A stretch of 64,000 bases of DNA from Dyadobacter alkalitolerans DSM 23607 (GTDB lineage: Bacteria; Bacteroidota; Bacteroidia; Cytophagales; Spirosomataceae). Positions 24,895 to 33,582 of the stretch are shown in pieces. The stretch is from positions 62,001 through 126,000 of the forward strand of contig NZ_AUAS01000001.1 in NCBI RefSeq assembly GCF_000428845.1. Direction: 5' to 3'. Both the position numbers and the translations under genes were made by a program. Within the stretch, counting starts at the first letter, position 1. Each line of letters starts with the position of its first letter. The notes under the pieces are model-generated. The model was not told the DNA's origin, searched no databases, and was given only the letters and a program-made list of their open reading frames with translations.

Positions 24895-25665
24895 ATGAAA
24901 AAATTCTTATCCATTGTTGCAGTTGGTTTGCTTAGTCTGACCGCTTTTGAAGGCATGTCTCAAAATAAAAACAAAGTTATAGCGCACCGTGGCGCGTGGA
25001 AAAATACAGGCGTAACTGAAAATTCTATTGGTGCATTGGAGCATGCCATTAGATTGGGCTGCTATGGAAGCGAATTTGATGTGCATATGTCGGCAGATTC
25101 GGTCATTTATGTGCTTCACGACCATTCGATTAAAGGAACACATATTGAAAAAACCAATTCCCAGGAGCTTTCCCAGATCAAATTAGAGGATGGAACGGCA
25201 TTGCCGACATTGGAAGCTTACCTGAAAGCGGGCGCAAAACAGAAGAAAACACGCCTGATCCTGGAAATCAAAACTTCTTCGATGGGCAAAGAACGCTCGC
25301 TCGCACTGGCTACGAAATGTGTGGAAATGGTAAAAAAATTGAAAGTGGAAGGCATTACGGATTACATTGCCTTTGATTTTGATGTTTGTAAAAAAGTAAA
25401 AGAACTGGCTCCGAAAGCACACGTGGAATATCTGAACGGAGACAAAACGCCGGATGAAATTCAAGCCGCAGGACTGGATGGCATCGATTACAACCAGAAT
25501 GTGTTGAAGAAAAAGCCAGAATACATTGCCGATATCAGAGATAAAAAACTGACAACCAATGTCTGGACGGTGAATGACGAAGAATCTATGAAATGGTTTC
25601 TCGAAAAAGGCGTCGATTACATTACCACAAACGAGCCGGAATTGCTTCTAAAAATTACAAAATAA
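24895..25665 (+). CDS. Secreted glycerophosphodiester phosphodiesterase
   Basis: A 256-residue GDPD. A signal peptide ends near GMSQ (residue 23), so it should act outside the cytoplasm. Catalytic-type residues are in AHRGAWKNTGVTENS (H31), GSEFDVHMS (E60, D62) and LHDHSI (H75), with LEIKTS further on and TTNEPELL at the end. The enzyme hydrolyses glycerophosphodiesters to glycerol-3-phosphate plus alcohol. Upstream in-frame residues exist, but MKKFLSIVAVG at 24895 is the natural signal-peptide start. It shares a bidirectional terminator with convergent metX. Confidence 0.92.
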   Translation: MKKFLSIVAVGLLSLTAFEGMSQNKNKVIAHRGAWKNTGVTENSIGALEHAIRLGCYGSEFDVHMSADSVIYVLHDHSIKGTHIEKTNSQELSQIKLEDGTALPTLEAYLKAGAKQKKTRLILEIKTSSMGKERSLALATKCVEMVKKLKVEGITDYIAFDFDVCKKVKELAPKAHVEYLNGDKTPDEIQAAGLDGIDYNQNVLKKKPEYIADIRDKKLTTNVWTVNDEESMKWFLEKGVDYITTNEPELLLKITK

Positions 25666-25680
25666 CATTACTATAACGCG

Positions 25681-25720
25681 AAAAGCGCCGCCCGGAGAGA
25701 CCTCTGAGCGGCGCTTTTTT
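25681..25720. terminator. Bidirectional terminator between the GDPD gene and metX
   Basis: Perfect 11-base stem AAAAGCGCCGC/GCGGCGCTTTT with a short loop; T-run on both strands. Confidence 0.9.
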
Positions 25721-25764
25721 ATGTCTTAATGTTCCTTACGTCTTAATGTTAGATTTACTGATGT

Positions 25765-26814
25765 TCAGATTTTTGCGGTTTGCAATTTGCCATTCGTTTC
25801 CTGCCACGCCCTGATCACCTGGGTAAGCTGCTTATATTCAATGAGAAACCCATCGTGGCCATATAACGAATCGATTTCCTGGAAAACAGCGTCCGGAATG
25901 TGCCTGGCCAGGAATTGTTGCTCGGATAATGGGAACAGCAGATCGGATTTTATGCCTAATACCAATGTTTTGGCCTTAACCAAGCCCAATGCGTGCACAA
26001 TTCCGCCGCGGTTCCTGCCTACATTGTGCGAATCCATAATCTTGGAAAGCACCCAGTAAGAATAGGCATTGAACCGCTTCACAAACTTATCACCCTGATA
26101 TTGCTGGTAAGACGATGCCCGGAAATCATCGATCTGATCCGGATTATCACGCGCCTGGGTAAAATTATAGGTGTCGTAATTTCTGTATGACAGCAATGCA
26201 ATGGATCGCGCGGCCCGCATGCCCATGCTTCCGGACTCATCCGTGCCATCATTAAATGTCGGGTCCGCCTCAATCGCCATCCGCTGCGATTCATTGAAAG
26301 CAATGCCCCAGGGAGAATGCAATGCATTGGAAGCGATCAGGATCAATTCTTCGAAAAGATCGGGCACTTCTACGGCCCATTCCAGCGCCTGCTGGCCACC
26401 CAGTGAGCCGCCAATGCAAAGCTTGATCTTTTTGATCTCCATTTCCTGCCGCAGCAAATCCATGGCACCAACCACATCGCGGACTGTAATGGTCGGGAAT
26501 GTTCTGTAAAAAGGTTTGTGCGTACGCGGATTAATGCTCAGCGGACCGGTAGAACCATACGCAGAGCCCAGCACATTGACACAAACGATGAAATATTTAG
26601 CTGGATCGAAAAACTTGTCATCCCCCACTAGGCCATCCCACCATTCTGCCGCGTTGGAGCTGCCGGTTAATGCGTGGCAGATCCAAACAATGTTACTGTT
26701 ATCGGCATTTCGCGTTCCGTAAGTGGTGTATGAGAGTTCAAAGCCCGGTAATTCACCGCCCATTTCCAGCGCGTAGGCGTAAGGATATTTAAATGTTTTT
26801 TGTTCCGCTTGCAT
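25765..26814 (-). CDS. metX: Homoserine O-acetyltransferase
   Basis: A 349-residue alpha/beta hydrolase-fold acyltransferase that acetylates homoserine with acetyl-CoA in methionine synthesis. The oxyanion region HALTGSSNAAEWW is at 47-59, the nucleophile is S137 in GGSLGGQQALEW, and the acid and base are the aspartate in GIKSDLLFP (about 293) and the histidine in YGHDGFL (about 322). The NALHSPWGIAFNE segment is typical of MetX. The gene is preceded by a SAM-I riboswitch, which fits repression by the pathway end product. Acetyl versus succinyl specificity is inferred. Confidence 0.95.
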   Translation of the reverse strand: MQAEQKTFKYPYAYALEMGGELPGFELSYTTYGTRNADNSNIVWICHALTGSSNAAEWWDGLVGDDKFFDPAKYFIVCVNVLGSAYGSTGPLSINPRTHKPFYRTFPTITVRDVVGAMDLLRQEMEIKKIKLCIGGSLGGQQALEWAVEVPDLFEELILIASNALHSPWGIAFNESQRMAIEADPTFNDGTDESGSMGMRAARSIALLSYRNYDTYNFTQARDNPDQIDDFRASSYQQYQGDKFVKRFNAYSYWVLSKIMDSHNVGRNRGGIVHALGLVKAKTLVLGIKSDLLFPLSEQQFLARHIPDAVFQEIDSLYGHDGFLIEYKQLTQVIRAWQETNGKLQTAKI

Positions 26815-26889
26815 AGTGCCAGAGCACAGGTTTTAATTCAAAAATTTAACAGACTGCTCCGTGGAATGCACAGGGCAGATGCGAGAATA

Positions 26890-26924
26890 AAGCCATCCGG
26901 CTTACGGAAATTTCTAACTGTAAG
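26890..26924 (-). promoter_or_regulatory. Expression platform of the metX riboswitch
   Basis: On the minus strand CTTAC/GTAAG (26924-26901) and AAGCC/GGCTT followed by TATTCT (26903-26890) share bases 26901-26903, so the two hairpins exclude each other. The second looks like a weak terminator. Folding is judged by eye. Confidence 0.5.
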
Positions 26925-26939
26925 TTCACGCGAATTGAG

Positions 26940-27043
26940 TTTATATCTCCTAATAACTTAGGTGGGAATTAGCACCTTTCTCCATTTTGGTAGCAGGTTG
27001 CCAGAGGTTCATTGAGCCCATTCTCTCGCCTCTTCTTTATAAA
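26940..27043 (-). ncRNA. SAM-I (S-box) riboswitch upstream of metX
   Basis: Read on the minus strand: P1 TTTATA (27043-27038) with TATAAA (26945-26940); AAGAAGAGGCGAGAGAA, then GGGCTC-AATGAACCTC closing P2; GGCAACCTGC leading to P3; AAGGTGCTAATTCC, the invariant J3/4 stretch; a perfect P4 CCTAA/TTAGG (26962-26949); and GGAGATA before P1 closes. This order and these strings match the SAM-I aptamer. It regulates metX according to SAM level; ligand binding should lower expression if the downstream terminator call is right. Confidence 0.93.
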
Positions 27044-27081
27044 TCAATCGCACACAAGGTGAAGCAATTGACTTGATCCTG

Positions 27082-27112
27082 CAATATTAAGCGCAGATGC
27101 CTGAAAATGCAA
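27082..27112 (-). promoter_or_regulatory. Possible promoter for the metX riboswitch transcript
   Basis: Minus strand: TTG (27112-27110), 20-base spacer, TAATATTG (27089-27082), one mismatch to TAnnTTTG. It is about 40 bases before the aptamer. Confidence 0.4.
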
Positions 27113-27132
27113 ACAAAAGCACAAATTCTATT

Positions 27133-27162
27133 TTGCAAGGCAAGCAGGGAGGTTTATCTTTG
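27133..27162 (+). promoter_or_regulatory. Consensus Bacteroidota promoter for the M28 peptidase
   Basis: TTG (27133-27135), 19-base spacer, TATCTTTG (27155-27162): a full match to TTG-n-TAnnTTTG. It overlaps the longest reading frame, so it argues for translation start at 27185. Confidence 0.65.
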
Positions 27163-27184
27163 CCCATTCATGATACTGCGTTCG

Positions 27185-28114
27185 ATGAAAAATTACCTGT
27201 TGCTATTTTGTTTTATTTGCCAAAATGCCTTTGCCCAGCTGCCCTCTCCCGACAATCTTTCCAAACACGTATACAAACTCGCTTCCGACAAAATGCAGGG
27301 CCGAGGGACCGGCAGTAAGGAGAATAAAAAAGCTGCAAAATATGTAGCCAATCAATTCAAAAATTACAAGCTGCAACCCAGGGGAACAAACGGATTTTAC
27401 CAGCCATTTACAGCCAAAGTGCGCCGGGTTGTCGTGCCCGACAGTTTGCGTGAAACAAATAACGTCATCGGGTTTCTCGACAACGGAGCTGCGAACACCA
27501 TCGTCGTTGGTGCTCATTTTGATCACCTGGGTTTGGGCAGGCAGGGAAGCTCGAAAGCAGATAAGCCGGAAGGTCAGATTCACAACGGAGCCGACGACAA
27601 TGCTTCTGGCGTGGCAGGCTTGCTCGAACTTGCCAGGTATTTTTCCAAAAACAATATTAAAGAGCCCTATAATTTCCTTTTCATAGCATTTGGCGCCGAA
27701 GAACTCGGACTGCTAGGATCACGCCATTTTGTTAATAATCCCACCTTACCATTGGAAAAAATCAATTTCATGACCAATATGGACATGATTGGCCGTTATG
27801 ATGCGAGCCGGGGCGTTGGGATCGGCGGTTTCGGGACCAGTGAAGAATGGCCGGATATATTTAAGAGTGTAAAAAGCGAGACCAAATTTTTTACAGATAA
27901 GGCAGGAAGCGGCGGCTCGGATCATGGGTCATTTTATGCCAAAAAAATTCCGGTGCTTTTCTTTCACACAGGAGGCCACGACGATTATCACAAGCCCACA
28001 GACGACCCGGAAAAAATTGACTACAACGCAGCTGCCGGTATTCTGCGCATTCATATACAACTCATTGAGAATGCGATGAAACTGCCTAAGCTGACGTTTA
28101 CCACTGTTATATAA
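27185..28114 (+). CDS. Secreted M28 family zinc peptidase
   Basis: A 309-residue metallopeptidase. The signal peptide MKNYLLLFCFICQNAFAQ gives the start at 27185, backed by a consensus promoter at 27133-27162. Zinc ligands of the M28 family are visible in order: the histidine in VGAHFDHLG, the bridging aspartate in NGADDNASG, the catalytic glutamate pair in FGAEELGLLGS, the aspartate in NMDMIGR and the last histidine in HTGGHDDYHKPTDD. Likely an aminopeptidase acting in the periplasm or outside. The trehalase gene follows after 10 bases, so the two may be cotranscribed. Confidence 0.93.
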   Translation: MKNYLLLFCFICQNAFAQLPSPDNLSKHVYKLASDKMQGRGTGSKENKKAAKYVANQFKNYKLQPRGTNGFYQPFTAKVRRVVVPDSLRETNNVIGFLDNGAANTIVVGAHFDHLGLGRQGSSKADKPEGQIHNGADDNASGVAGLLELARYFSKNNIKEPYNFLFIAFGAEELGLLGSRHFVNNPTLPLEKINFMTNMDMIGRYDASRGVGIGGFGTSEEWPDIFKSVKSETKFFTDKAGSGGSDHGSFYAKKIPVLFFHTGGHDDYHKPTDDPEKIDYNAAAGILRIHIQLIENAMKLPKLTFTTVI

Positions 28115-28124
28115 CCACTCACAT

Positions 28125-29675
28125 TTGTACGGATTCATAGCACCCGCTTTTACGTATGGTTCACCGCATGTTTCACCAGAGGACTTGTATGGGACGCTGT
28201 TTCGTGATATCCAGCACAGCCATATTTTTGAAGATTCCAAAACTTTCGCCGACGCGATTCCGCTGGAAGACCCGGTCCTGATCATTGAAAGATATCACCA
28301 GGAACAGGACCGCCCCGGATTCGACCTGTATGCCTTTATCAGTCAGAACTTTCGAATGCCTGCACATATCAAGTCTACTTTTGAGGCCGATAAGAGCTCG
28401 TCAACGTCGGAAAACATTGGCAGATTATGGGAGGTGCTTACGCGCCAGCCCGAAAACCAGGAACGTGGAGGCTCCCTGATCCCGCTTCCCTTTCCTTATG
28501 TGGTGCCGGGCGGGCGTTTTCGTGAGATTTATTATTGGGACAGCTATTTTACAATGCTTGGCCTGAAAGAATCCGGACGAACGGATCTGATCGAGAGTAT
28601 GGTTAATAATTTTGCCTATCTCATTGATAGTTTCGGATATATTCCCACAGCCAACCGAACCTATTATTTAACCAGATCCCAGCCGCCTTTCTTTTCCTTA
28701 ATGGTCCGGCTTTACAGTGACATTGCGGGAAATGAAATCCTGAAACGCTATTTGCCTCAATTGCAAAAAGAATATGATTACTGGATGCAAAACGACGGCC
28801 CGTCGCATGAATCATTTACAGCGCACCGAAGACTGGTTAAGCTTCCCAATGGCGTTTTACTGAACCGTTACTGGGATGACAAGGCCACGCCCCGTCCGGA
28901 GTCCTACCGCGAAGATGTGGAACTGGGCAATGAGGCGCGGGACCGGTTTGGAACGGCTCCGGAAGCAACTTTCAGGCATATCAGAGCTGCCGCTGAGTCG
29001 GGATGGGATTTTAGCAGCCGGTGGTTTGCAGACGAAAACGACTTTGCGAGCATTCATACCACAGACATTATCCCCGTTGACCTCAACTGCCTGATGCACC
29101 ACCACGAAAAAGTGCTGGCAGAAGCATATCTCTTGCATAACAATACTAAGATGCACCTGCAATATGAAGAAAAGGCGCGTTTAAGAGCCGCTGCGATACA
29201 GACTTATTTCTGGGACGGCTCGCGGAATTTTTTCATGGATTACGATTTCAAGAAGCAGGATTTTACGAAAGCTGTCACATTAGCGGGCACATTTCCTTTG
29301 TATTTCAAGCTGGCCACCAAGTCGCAATCACATTTTATGCGTGGTTATATCCGGCTTAATTTTATGCGCTCCGGCGGGCTTTTGACCACTACGATCAAGT
29401 CGGGGCAGCAATGGGATGCGCCTAATGGCTGGGCGCCGCTGCAATGGATCACTTACAAAGGCTTGCGCAATTATAATTTCCACCGGACCGCGGACGAGCT
29501 GTGCGCGGAATGGCTCACGCTGGTCGATAAGGAGTTTAGGCATTCGGGCAAATTGCTCGAAAAATACAATGTTTCAGACACCAATCTGATCGCCGGAGGA
29601 GGTGAGTATGAAGTTCAGGAGGGATTTGGCTGGACCAATGGCGTTTATCTCCGTATGAAAAACCATAAGAGCTAG
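28125..29675 (+). CDS. treF: Trehalase, glycoside hydrolase family 37
   Basis: A 516-residue trehalase that splits trehalose to two glucoses. Both family signatures are intact: PGGRFREIYYWDSY at 128-141 and QWDAPNGWAP at 429-438. No signal peptide is present, so it should be cytoplasmic. There is no ATG in frame near the N-terminus: the conserved start region (SPEDLYGTLFRDIQ, about 17-30) is reached only from a TTG at 28125, a CTG at 28104 inside the preceding gene, or a later TTG at 28182. TTG 28125, 10 bases after the peptidase stop, is taken. Confidence 0.92.
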   Translation: MYGFIAPAFTYGSPHVSPEDLYGTLFRDIQHSHIFEDSKTFADAIPLEDPVLIIERYHQEQDRPGFDLYAFISQNFRMPAHIKSTFEADKSSSTSENIGRLWEVLTRQPENQERGGSLIPLPFPYVVPGGRFREIYYWDSYFTMLGLKESGRTDLIESMVNNFAYLIDSFGYIPTANRTYYLTRSQPPFFSLMVRLYSDIAGNEILKRYLPQLQKEYDYWMQNDGPSHESFTAHRRLVKLPNGVLLNRYWDDKATPRPESYREDVELGNEARDRFGTAPEATFRHIRAAAESGWDFSSRWFADENDFASIHTTDIIPVDLNCLMHHHEKVLAEAYLLHNNTKMHLQYEEKARLRAAAIQTYFWDGSRNFFMDYDFKKQDFTKAVTLAGTFPLYFKLATKSQSHFMRGYIRLNFMRSGGLLTTTIKSGQQWDAPNGWAPLQWITYKGLRNYNFHRTADELCAEWLTLVDKEFRHSGKLLEKYNVSDTNLIAGGGEYEVQEGFGWTNGVYLRMKNHKS

Positions 29676-29801
29676 TTACATATAAACCAGTGTCGAAATT
29701 ATTATCTGATTCGAATAATAATATTGAAAATTTCCAGAGACAACTTCTTCTAATCGAGAATATTTTTAATACCTTGGTATTGTTAACCCCATTTTTTGAA
29801 C

Positions 29802-30593
29802 ATGAAACTATCCATATATCAGATCGATGCGTTTACTGATAAACTCTTTTGTGGAAACCCTGCTGCGATTGTTCCTCTGAATGAGTGGGTTGCAGATGAA
29901 ACAATGCTCAACATTGCTGCTGAGAACAATCTGGCAGAAACTGCATTCTACGTTCCTAATGAAAATGGCTTTCATATCCGCTGGTTTACGCCTTCAGTTG
30001 AGGTTGATCTTTGCGGCCACGCAACATTGGCTGCTGCATATGTGATTTTTAATATTCAAGGTTACGAAGGCAAATCGATCCGTTTTGAGTCGCGCAGCGG
30101 CGAACTGCAAGTGGATTGCAAAGAAGATTGGCTTACATTAAATTTTCCCGTTGACCTGTATCACATTGCCGTGCCGCCTCCTGCATTAGTGGAAGGCCTT
30201 TTTGACACGACAATGTTGGAAGTATATAAAGGAAAAACAGACTATATGGTGGTTTTGGACTCCGAAGAGGTGCTTAAAAACCTGGATTTTGACATTATAG
30301 TATTATCAACCATTCCGGCACGCGGCATTATCGTAACGGCTGCCGGTGAGGACGTCGACTTCGTTTCGCGCTTTTTCGCTCCGCAATCTGGTATAGATGA
30401 AGATCCCGTAACCGGTTCCGCACATACAACATTAATCCCTTACTGGGCCGAGAAACTCGGCAAAACAACATTAACCGCCAAACAACTTTCAAAGCGCGGC
30501 GGATACCTCAAATGCGAACTGGACGGCGACCGCGTACACATCGGCGGCCAGGCGAGATTGTATTTGAAGGGAGAGATATTTATTGATGACTGA
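29802..30593 (+). CDS. PhzF family isomerase-like protein
   Basis: A 263-residue protein of the PhzF/diaminopimelate-epimerase fold. It begins MKLSIYQIDAFTDKLFCGNPAAIV; the catalytic-type glutamate is E46 in NLAETAFY; VDLCGHATLAA follows near 69-79 and GIDEDPVTGSAH near 194-205 in the second half. PhzF isomerises a phenazine precursor, but most members outside phenazine clusters are of unknown substrate and no phenazine gene is here. The ATG at 29802 is preferred to a TTG two codons earlier. It is convergent with the EamA transporter gene. Confidence 0.93.
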   Translation: MKLSIYQIDAFTDKLFCGNPAAIVPLNEWVADETMLNIAAENNLAETAFYVPNENGFHIRWFTPSVEVDLCGHATLAAAYVIFNIQGYEGKSIRFESRSGELQVDCKEDWLTLNFPVDLYHIAVPPPALVEGLFDTTMLEVYKGKTDYMVVLDSEEVLKNLDFDIIVLSTIPARGIIVTAAGEDVDFVSRFFAPQSGIDEDPVTGSAHTTLIPYWAEKLGKTTLTAKQLSKRGGYLKCELDGDRVHIGGQARLYLKGEIFIDD

Positions 30594-30607
30594 GTTTTTA
30601 GTTTTGA

Positions 30608-30645
30608 ATGAGTGAATGAGTGAACCGGGTCGCTTATTCACTCAT
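30608..30645. terminator. Possible bidirectional hairpin between phzF-like and eamA-like genes
   Basis: ATGAGTGAAT (30608-30617) can pair with ATTCACTCAT (30636-30645) across 18 bases. The right arm overlaps the end of the transporter gene. No long T-run, so a terminator role is uncertain. Confidence 0.4.
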
Positions 30646-31509
30646 CAACTTCCTCCTCTGCCCTGCATATAATCCACCGATTACCAGCACGGTTCCTACT
30701 ATTGTATAAGTCGTTACCGGCTCGTCCATGAGCCACCAAGCGAAGAAGAAGCCGAAAAGCGGGCATAGGAAGAGCCATAGGGAGGCTTTTACGGTGTCAA
30801 TTCTAAGTAAGTAAAACCAGCATATCAGTCCGATGATGGAAACGGCCAGGCTTAGCCAAAGCACCGGAAACCAGAATGTTCCGTCCCAGATGGTGGTTGA
30901 AAAATCACTGAAAAGCAATGTTACCGGAAGCAAAAAGACGCCCCCCAGGAAAACCTGCCATCCATTGATCAGCAAATTGGGCAGCTCCCACTGAACCGTA
31001 GCATAGTAAACGCTGGCTGCGGAAACCGCTATCATACTGATCAGCAGCAATGTTATCCCTTCTATTGTCGTATAACTATCTGCCAGTAACGGGTAAGTTG
31101 CCACGCCTACCCCTGCCATTCCTAAAATGATCCCTAACCATTCTTCCGTCCGCGGATGCCTTTTGAGCCACCAGGCGGATAACAGCACAATAATCAGCGG
31201 GTTAACAGAAACGGCCAGACTGCCGATTCCGGCAGCAGTAAATTTCATGGCGTACACGTAGAGGCCGAGATAAAGCGTTGTATTAAGGAAACCGAATAGC
31301 GCAAGCTGCTTCCATTCCTTTTTGTTTGGCATCCGGTAAGACGGATCTTTACTGAGCAAATAGGAAAAAGACAACAATAAGATACCAGCAATAAAGAAGC
31401 GAACGTTTGCCAATATTAACGGAGCAGCTGACCGGACTCCAAATTTGGTAGCCACAGATGCAGACGACCACAGAATGGAAAAGAGAATGCCAATACCAAT
31501 GTTTTTCAC
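30634..31509 (-). CDS. EamA/DMT family transporter
   Basis: A 291-residue integral membrane protein with about ten hydrophobic helices in two EamA repeats (starts MKNIGIGILFSILWSSASVA; second repeat from about residue 146). A GSLAVSVNPLIIVLLSAWWL stretch closes the first repeat, and PLFGFFFAWWLMDEP the second, both typical of drug/metabolite transporters that export amino acids or metabolites. Direction and substrate cannot be read from the sequence. The C-terminus is basic (AGQRRKLM). It is divergent from the OmpA-like gene by about 73 bases. Confidence 0.9.
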   Translation of the reverse strand: MKNIGIGILFSILWSSASVATKFGVRSAAPLILANVRFFIAGILLLSFSYLLSKDPSYRMPNKKEWKQLALFGFLNTTLYLGLYVYAMKFTAAGIGSLAVSVNPLIIVLLSAWWLKRHPRTEEWLGIILGMAGVGVATYPLLADSYTTIEGITLLLISMIAVSAASVYYATVQWELPNLLINGWQVFLGGVFLLPVTLLFSDFSTTIWDGTFWFPVLWLSLAVSIIGLICWFYLLRIDTVKASLWLFLCPLFGFFFAWWLMDEPVTTYTIVGTVLVIGGLYAGQRRKLMSE

Positions 31510-31582
31510 GCTTTCAAAGAATTATGATCCAAAAATACGCGATGCGTTTCGGGTTCACCCTGCACTTTTTATATTTTTGGGC

Positions 31583-32977
31583 ATGATTGATAAAATTAAT
31601 GCGAAGTGCATGCTGGTAATTCTTCTTACCGGACTTTGTTTTCCTTCCTTTTCGCAAAGTCAATGGACCTACGACTTCAACAATGGCCTTACTCCTATTG
31701 AAAATGCCGGCCCGTCTTTAAAAGTGCTCGGGCAGCCTGGAAAATATGTCAAAGAGAAGATCCCGGGATCTGATGATTTGAGCAGGACCATTTATCAATT
31801 CGAAAAAAACAGTGGCTTACAGTTCAATAACACGGAAGCCAAAGGTTTTTTGAGCAAATCTTTTACGGTTGAGGTCTATTTTAAAATGGATGAGCTCGAC
31901 AGCTGGAAAAGGGTTCTCGATTTTAAAAACAGGAAAAGCGACTTTGGCAGCTATATCTACGACGGCAAGCTCAATTTTTACGATTTTGCGATCGGAGAAA
32001 AAGCGCCTGTTCGCGCAAATCAGTATGTACATTATGTGTACTCGCGCGATTTCGAGACCAAGATCATTAAAATGTACATCAATGGTCAATCCAAATTGGA
32101 GTTCAAAGATCCGGGAACGGAGGGAATGCTGGATAGTGATCAGGTCCTCAATTTCTTCCAGGATGACCTCATCGCGAATCACGAATCCAGTGCCGGCTCC
32201 ATTGTTCTGATCCGCGTTTACGACCGTGTGATGACGCCCGTTTTTGTAAGAAGAAGTTACCAGACGATCAGCAAGGCGCCCAAAGCACCGGTAGCAGAAA
32301 AAGAGGAAGAAAAGCAACCGGAAGAAAAACCTGCCGTTAAAGAACCTGCAAAAAGAAACACCAATCTGGCCGTTGTAACAGGCCGTGTTTACGATGGCAA
32401 AAACCTGAAACCCGTAAATGACGCCGATGTGACGGTCCGCAAATCGAACTCGGATTCGTTGGTGGCATCAACCAAAACAGTTAACGGAATCTACAACTTT
32501 GAACTGCGGCCTTACGAAACATATCGCATTTCGGCCGAGGCAGAAGGTTTTCAATCCAAGAGCGTATCGGTAAAAGTTTCAAACAGGTTTGAAGAAGTGA
32601 AGTCGCTGATCAGCCTGTCGGAATCGACTTACGATACACCATTGTCCACATTATATTTTACGCAGAGCACGGATGTGCTGGAAGATGATGCACTGAGAGG
32701 CCTTGATTCGCTTGTTTCTTATTTTCAGAAAAGAGATAATTTAAGGATTGTGCTGAAAGGTCATACGGACAACACCGGCGATTTTGCTAAAAACCTAGAA
32801 TTGTCGAACATGCGCGTGGCGACTGTTAAAAGTTATCTGCTGGGAAAAGGAATTGACGAAAACCGCATTTCAGGCTCAGGTTATGGCTCGGCGCAGCCAA
32901 GCCGTATGAACCAGACAGAAGCATTGAAGAGATCAAACCGCAGGGTCGAAATTTGGGCAGAGCCTATAAAAAGATAA
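31583..32977 (+). CDS. OmpA family protein with LamG-like and CarbD-like domains
   Basis: A 464-residue exported protein starting MIDKINAKCMLVILLTGLCF with cleavage near SFSQ. Residues about 30-235 form a LamG/concanavalin-like beta sandwich (FTVEVYFKMDELDSWKRVLDF). A short Pro/Glu/Lys linker (APVAEKEEEKQPEEKP) leads to a CarbD-like beta domain (VVTGRVYDGKNLKPVNDADV). The C-terminal 110 residues are an OmpA peptidoglycan-binding domain with LKGHTDNTGDFAKNLELS and SNRRVEIW. It should sit at the outer membrane and hold peptidoglycan. A frame open for 46 codons upstream is not used. It ends in a hairpin. Confidence 0.88.
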   Translation: MIDKINAKCMLVILLTGLCFPSFSQSQWTYDFNNGLTPIENAGPSLKVLGQPGKYVKEKIPGSDDLSRTIYQFEKNSGLQFNNTEAKGFLSKSFTVEVYFKMDELDSWKRVLDFKNRKSDFGSYIYDGKLNFYDFAIGEKAPVRANQYVHYVYSRDFETKIIKMYINGQSKLEFKDPGTEGMLDSDQVLNFFQDDLIANHESSAGSIVLIRVYDRVMTPVFVRRSYQTISKAPKAPVAEKEEEKQPEEKPAVKEPAKRNTNLAVVTGRVYDGKNLKPVNDADVTVRKSNSDSLVASTKTVNGIYNFELRPYETYRISAEAEGFQSKSVSVKVSNRFEEVKSLISLSESTYDTPLSTLYFTQSTDVLEDDALRGLDSLVSYFQKRDNLRIVLKGHTDNTGDFAKNLELSNMRVATVKSYLLGKGIDENRISGSGYGSAQPSRMNQTEALKRSNRRVEIWAEPIKR

Positions 32978-33000
32978 AGCCATCTCACTGAGACGGCTTT
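32976..33000 (+). terminator. Terminator hairpin after the OmpA-like gene
   Basis: AAAGCCATCTC pairs with GAGACGGCTTT across a 3-base loop with one mismatch; it starts inside the stop codon. T-run is short. Confidence 0.65.
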
Positions 33001-33001
33001 A

Positions 33002-33582
33002 TACTGACTATTCCTAAACCCTTAACCTTTTCTTATCTTGTATATCTTTTGCGATTGAGTTCGGCGTTTTTTACCGAAAAAATATATCAATGCAAGCGTA
33101 TCTAAATCTCTTTTTATATAAAGTAACAATGTTTTGAATAATACTCCAATTTCCTCATTAACTAATTACGGAAACAATTGGCCTATATACGAAGCAAACT
33201 AACTTTCAGATTTGCCGGCAAACATTGCTTTTTTACCTCTATTCGCCCTTCTTTTAATTTTTGCCCTATTAACTTGTAACTGAGCGACTAACAGAACTGC
33301 GATAATAAATGCAAAGGTAAAAACATTAATTTTATTTCCTTGGATTTATTCAATTTTTATTTCGGCGAACCGTGATACAAATATCCGGATTAGTTTCGAA
33401 ATTACAAACATTCTCAAATCGCACCCACAGAATTATATTTGGAATTAACCCTTGTTTTCAAGAGATATTTTATTATTAAATCTTGTAAAATAAAGTTTGG
33501 CTTTATTAATAATCTGAGAAATAACCAAATTACAGAATAAATACAAATCTTGAAATATTTATATAATCTTTATTTAGTACAA
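33002..33582. other. Long AT-rich convergent intergenic region
   Basis: About 580 bases, clearly more AT-rich than the neighbouring genes. No tRNA, known RNA motif or normal gene is seen. Two things stand out: on the minus strand TACCTTTGCA (33319-33310) resembles a -7 box, and TTTGCCGGCAAA (33211-33222) is a perfect palindrome. Two short minus-strand frames (33199-33345 and one ending near 33016) look protein-like but lack ATG, GTG or TTG in a useful place. Confidence 0.5.
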
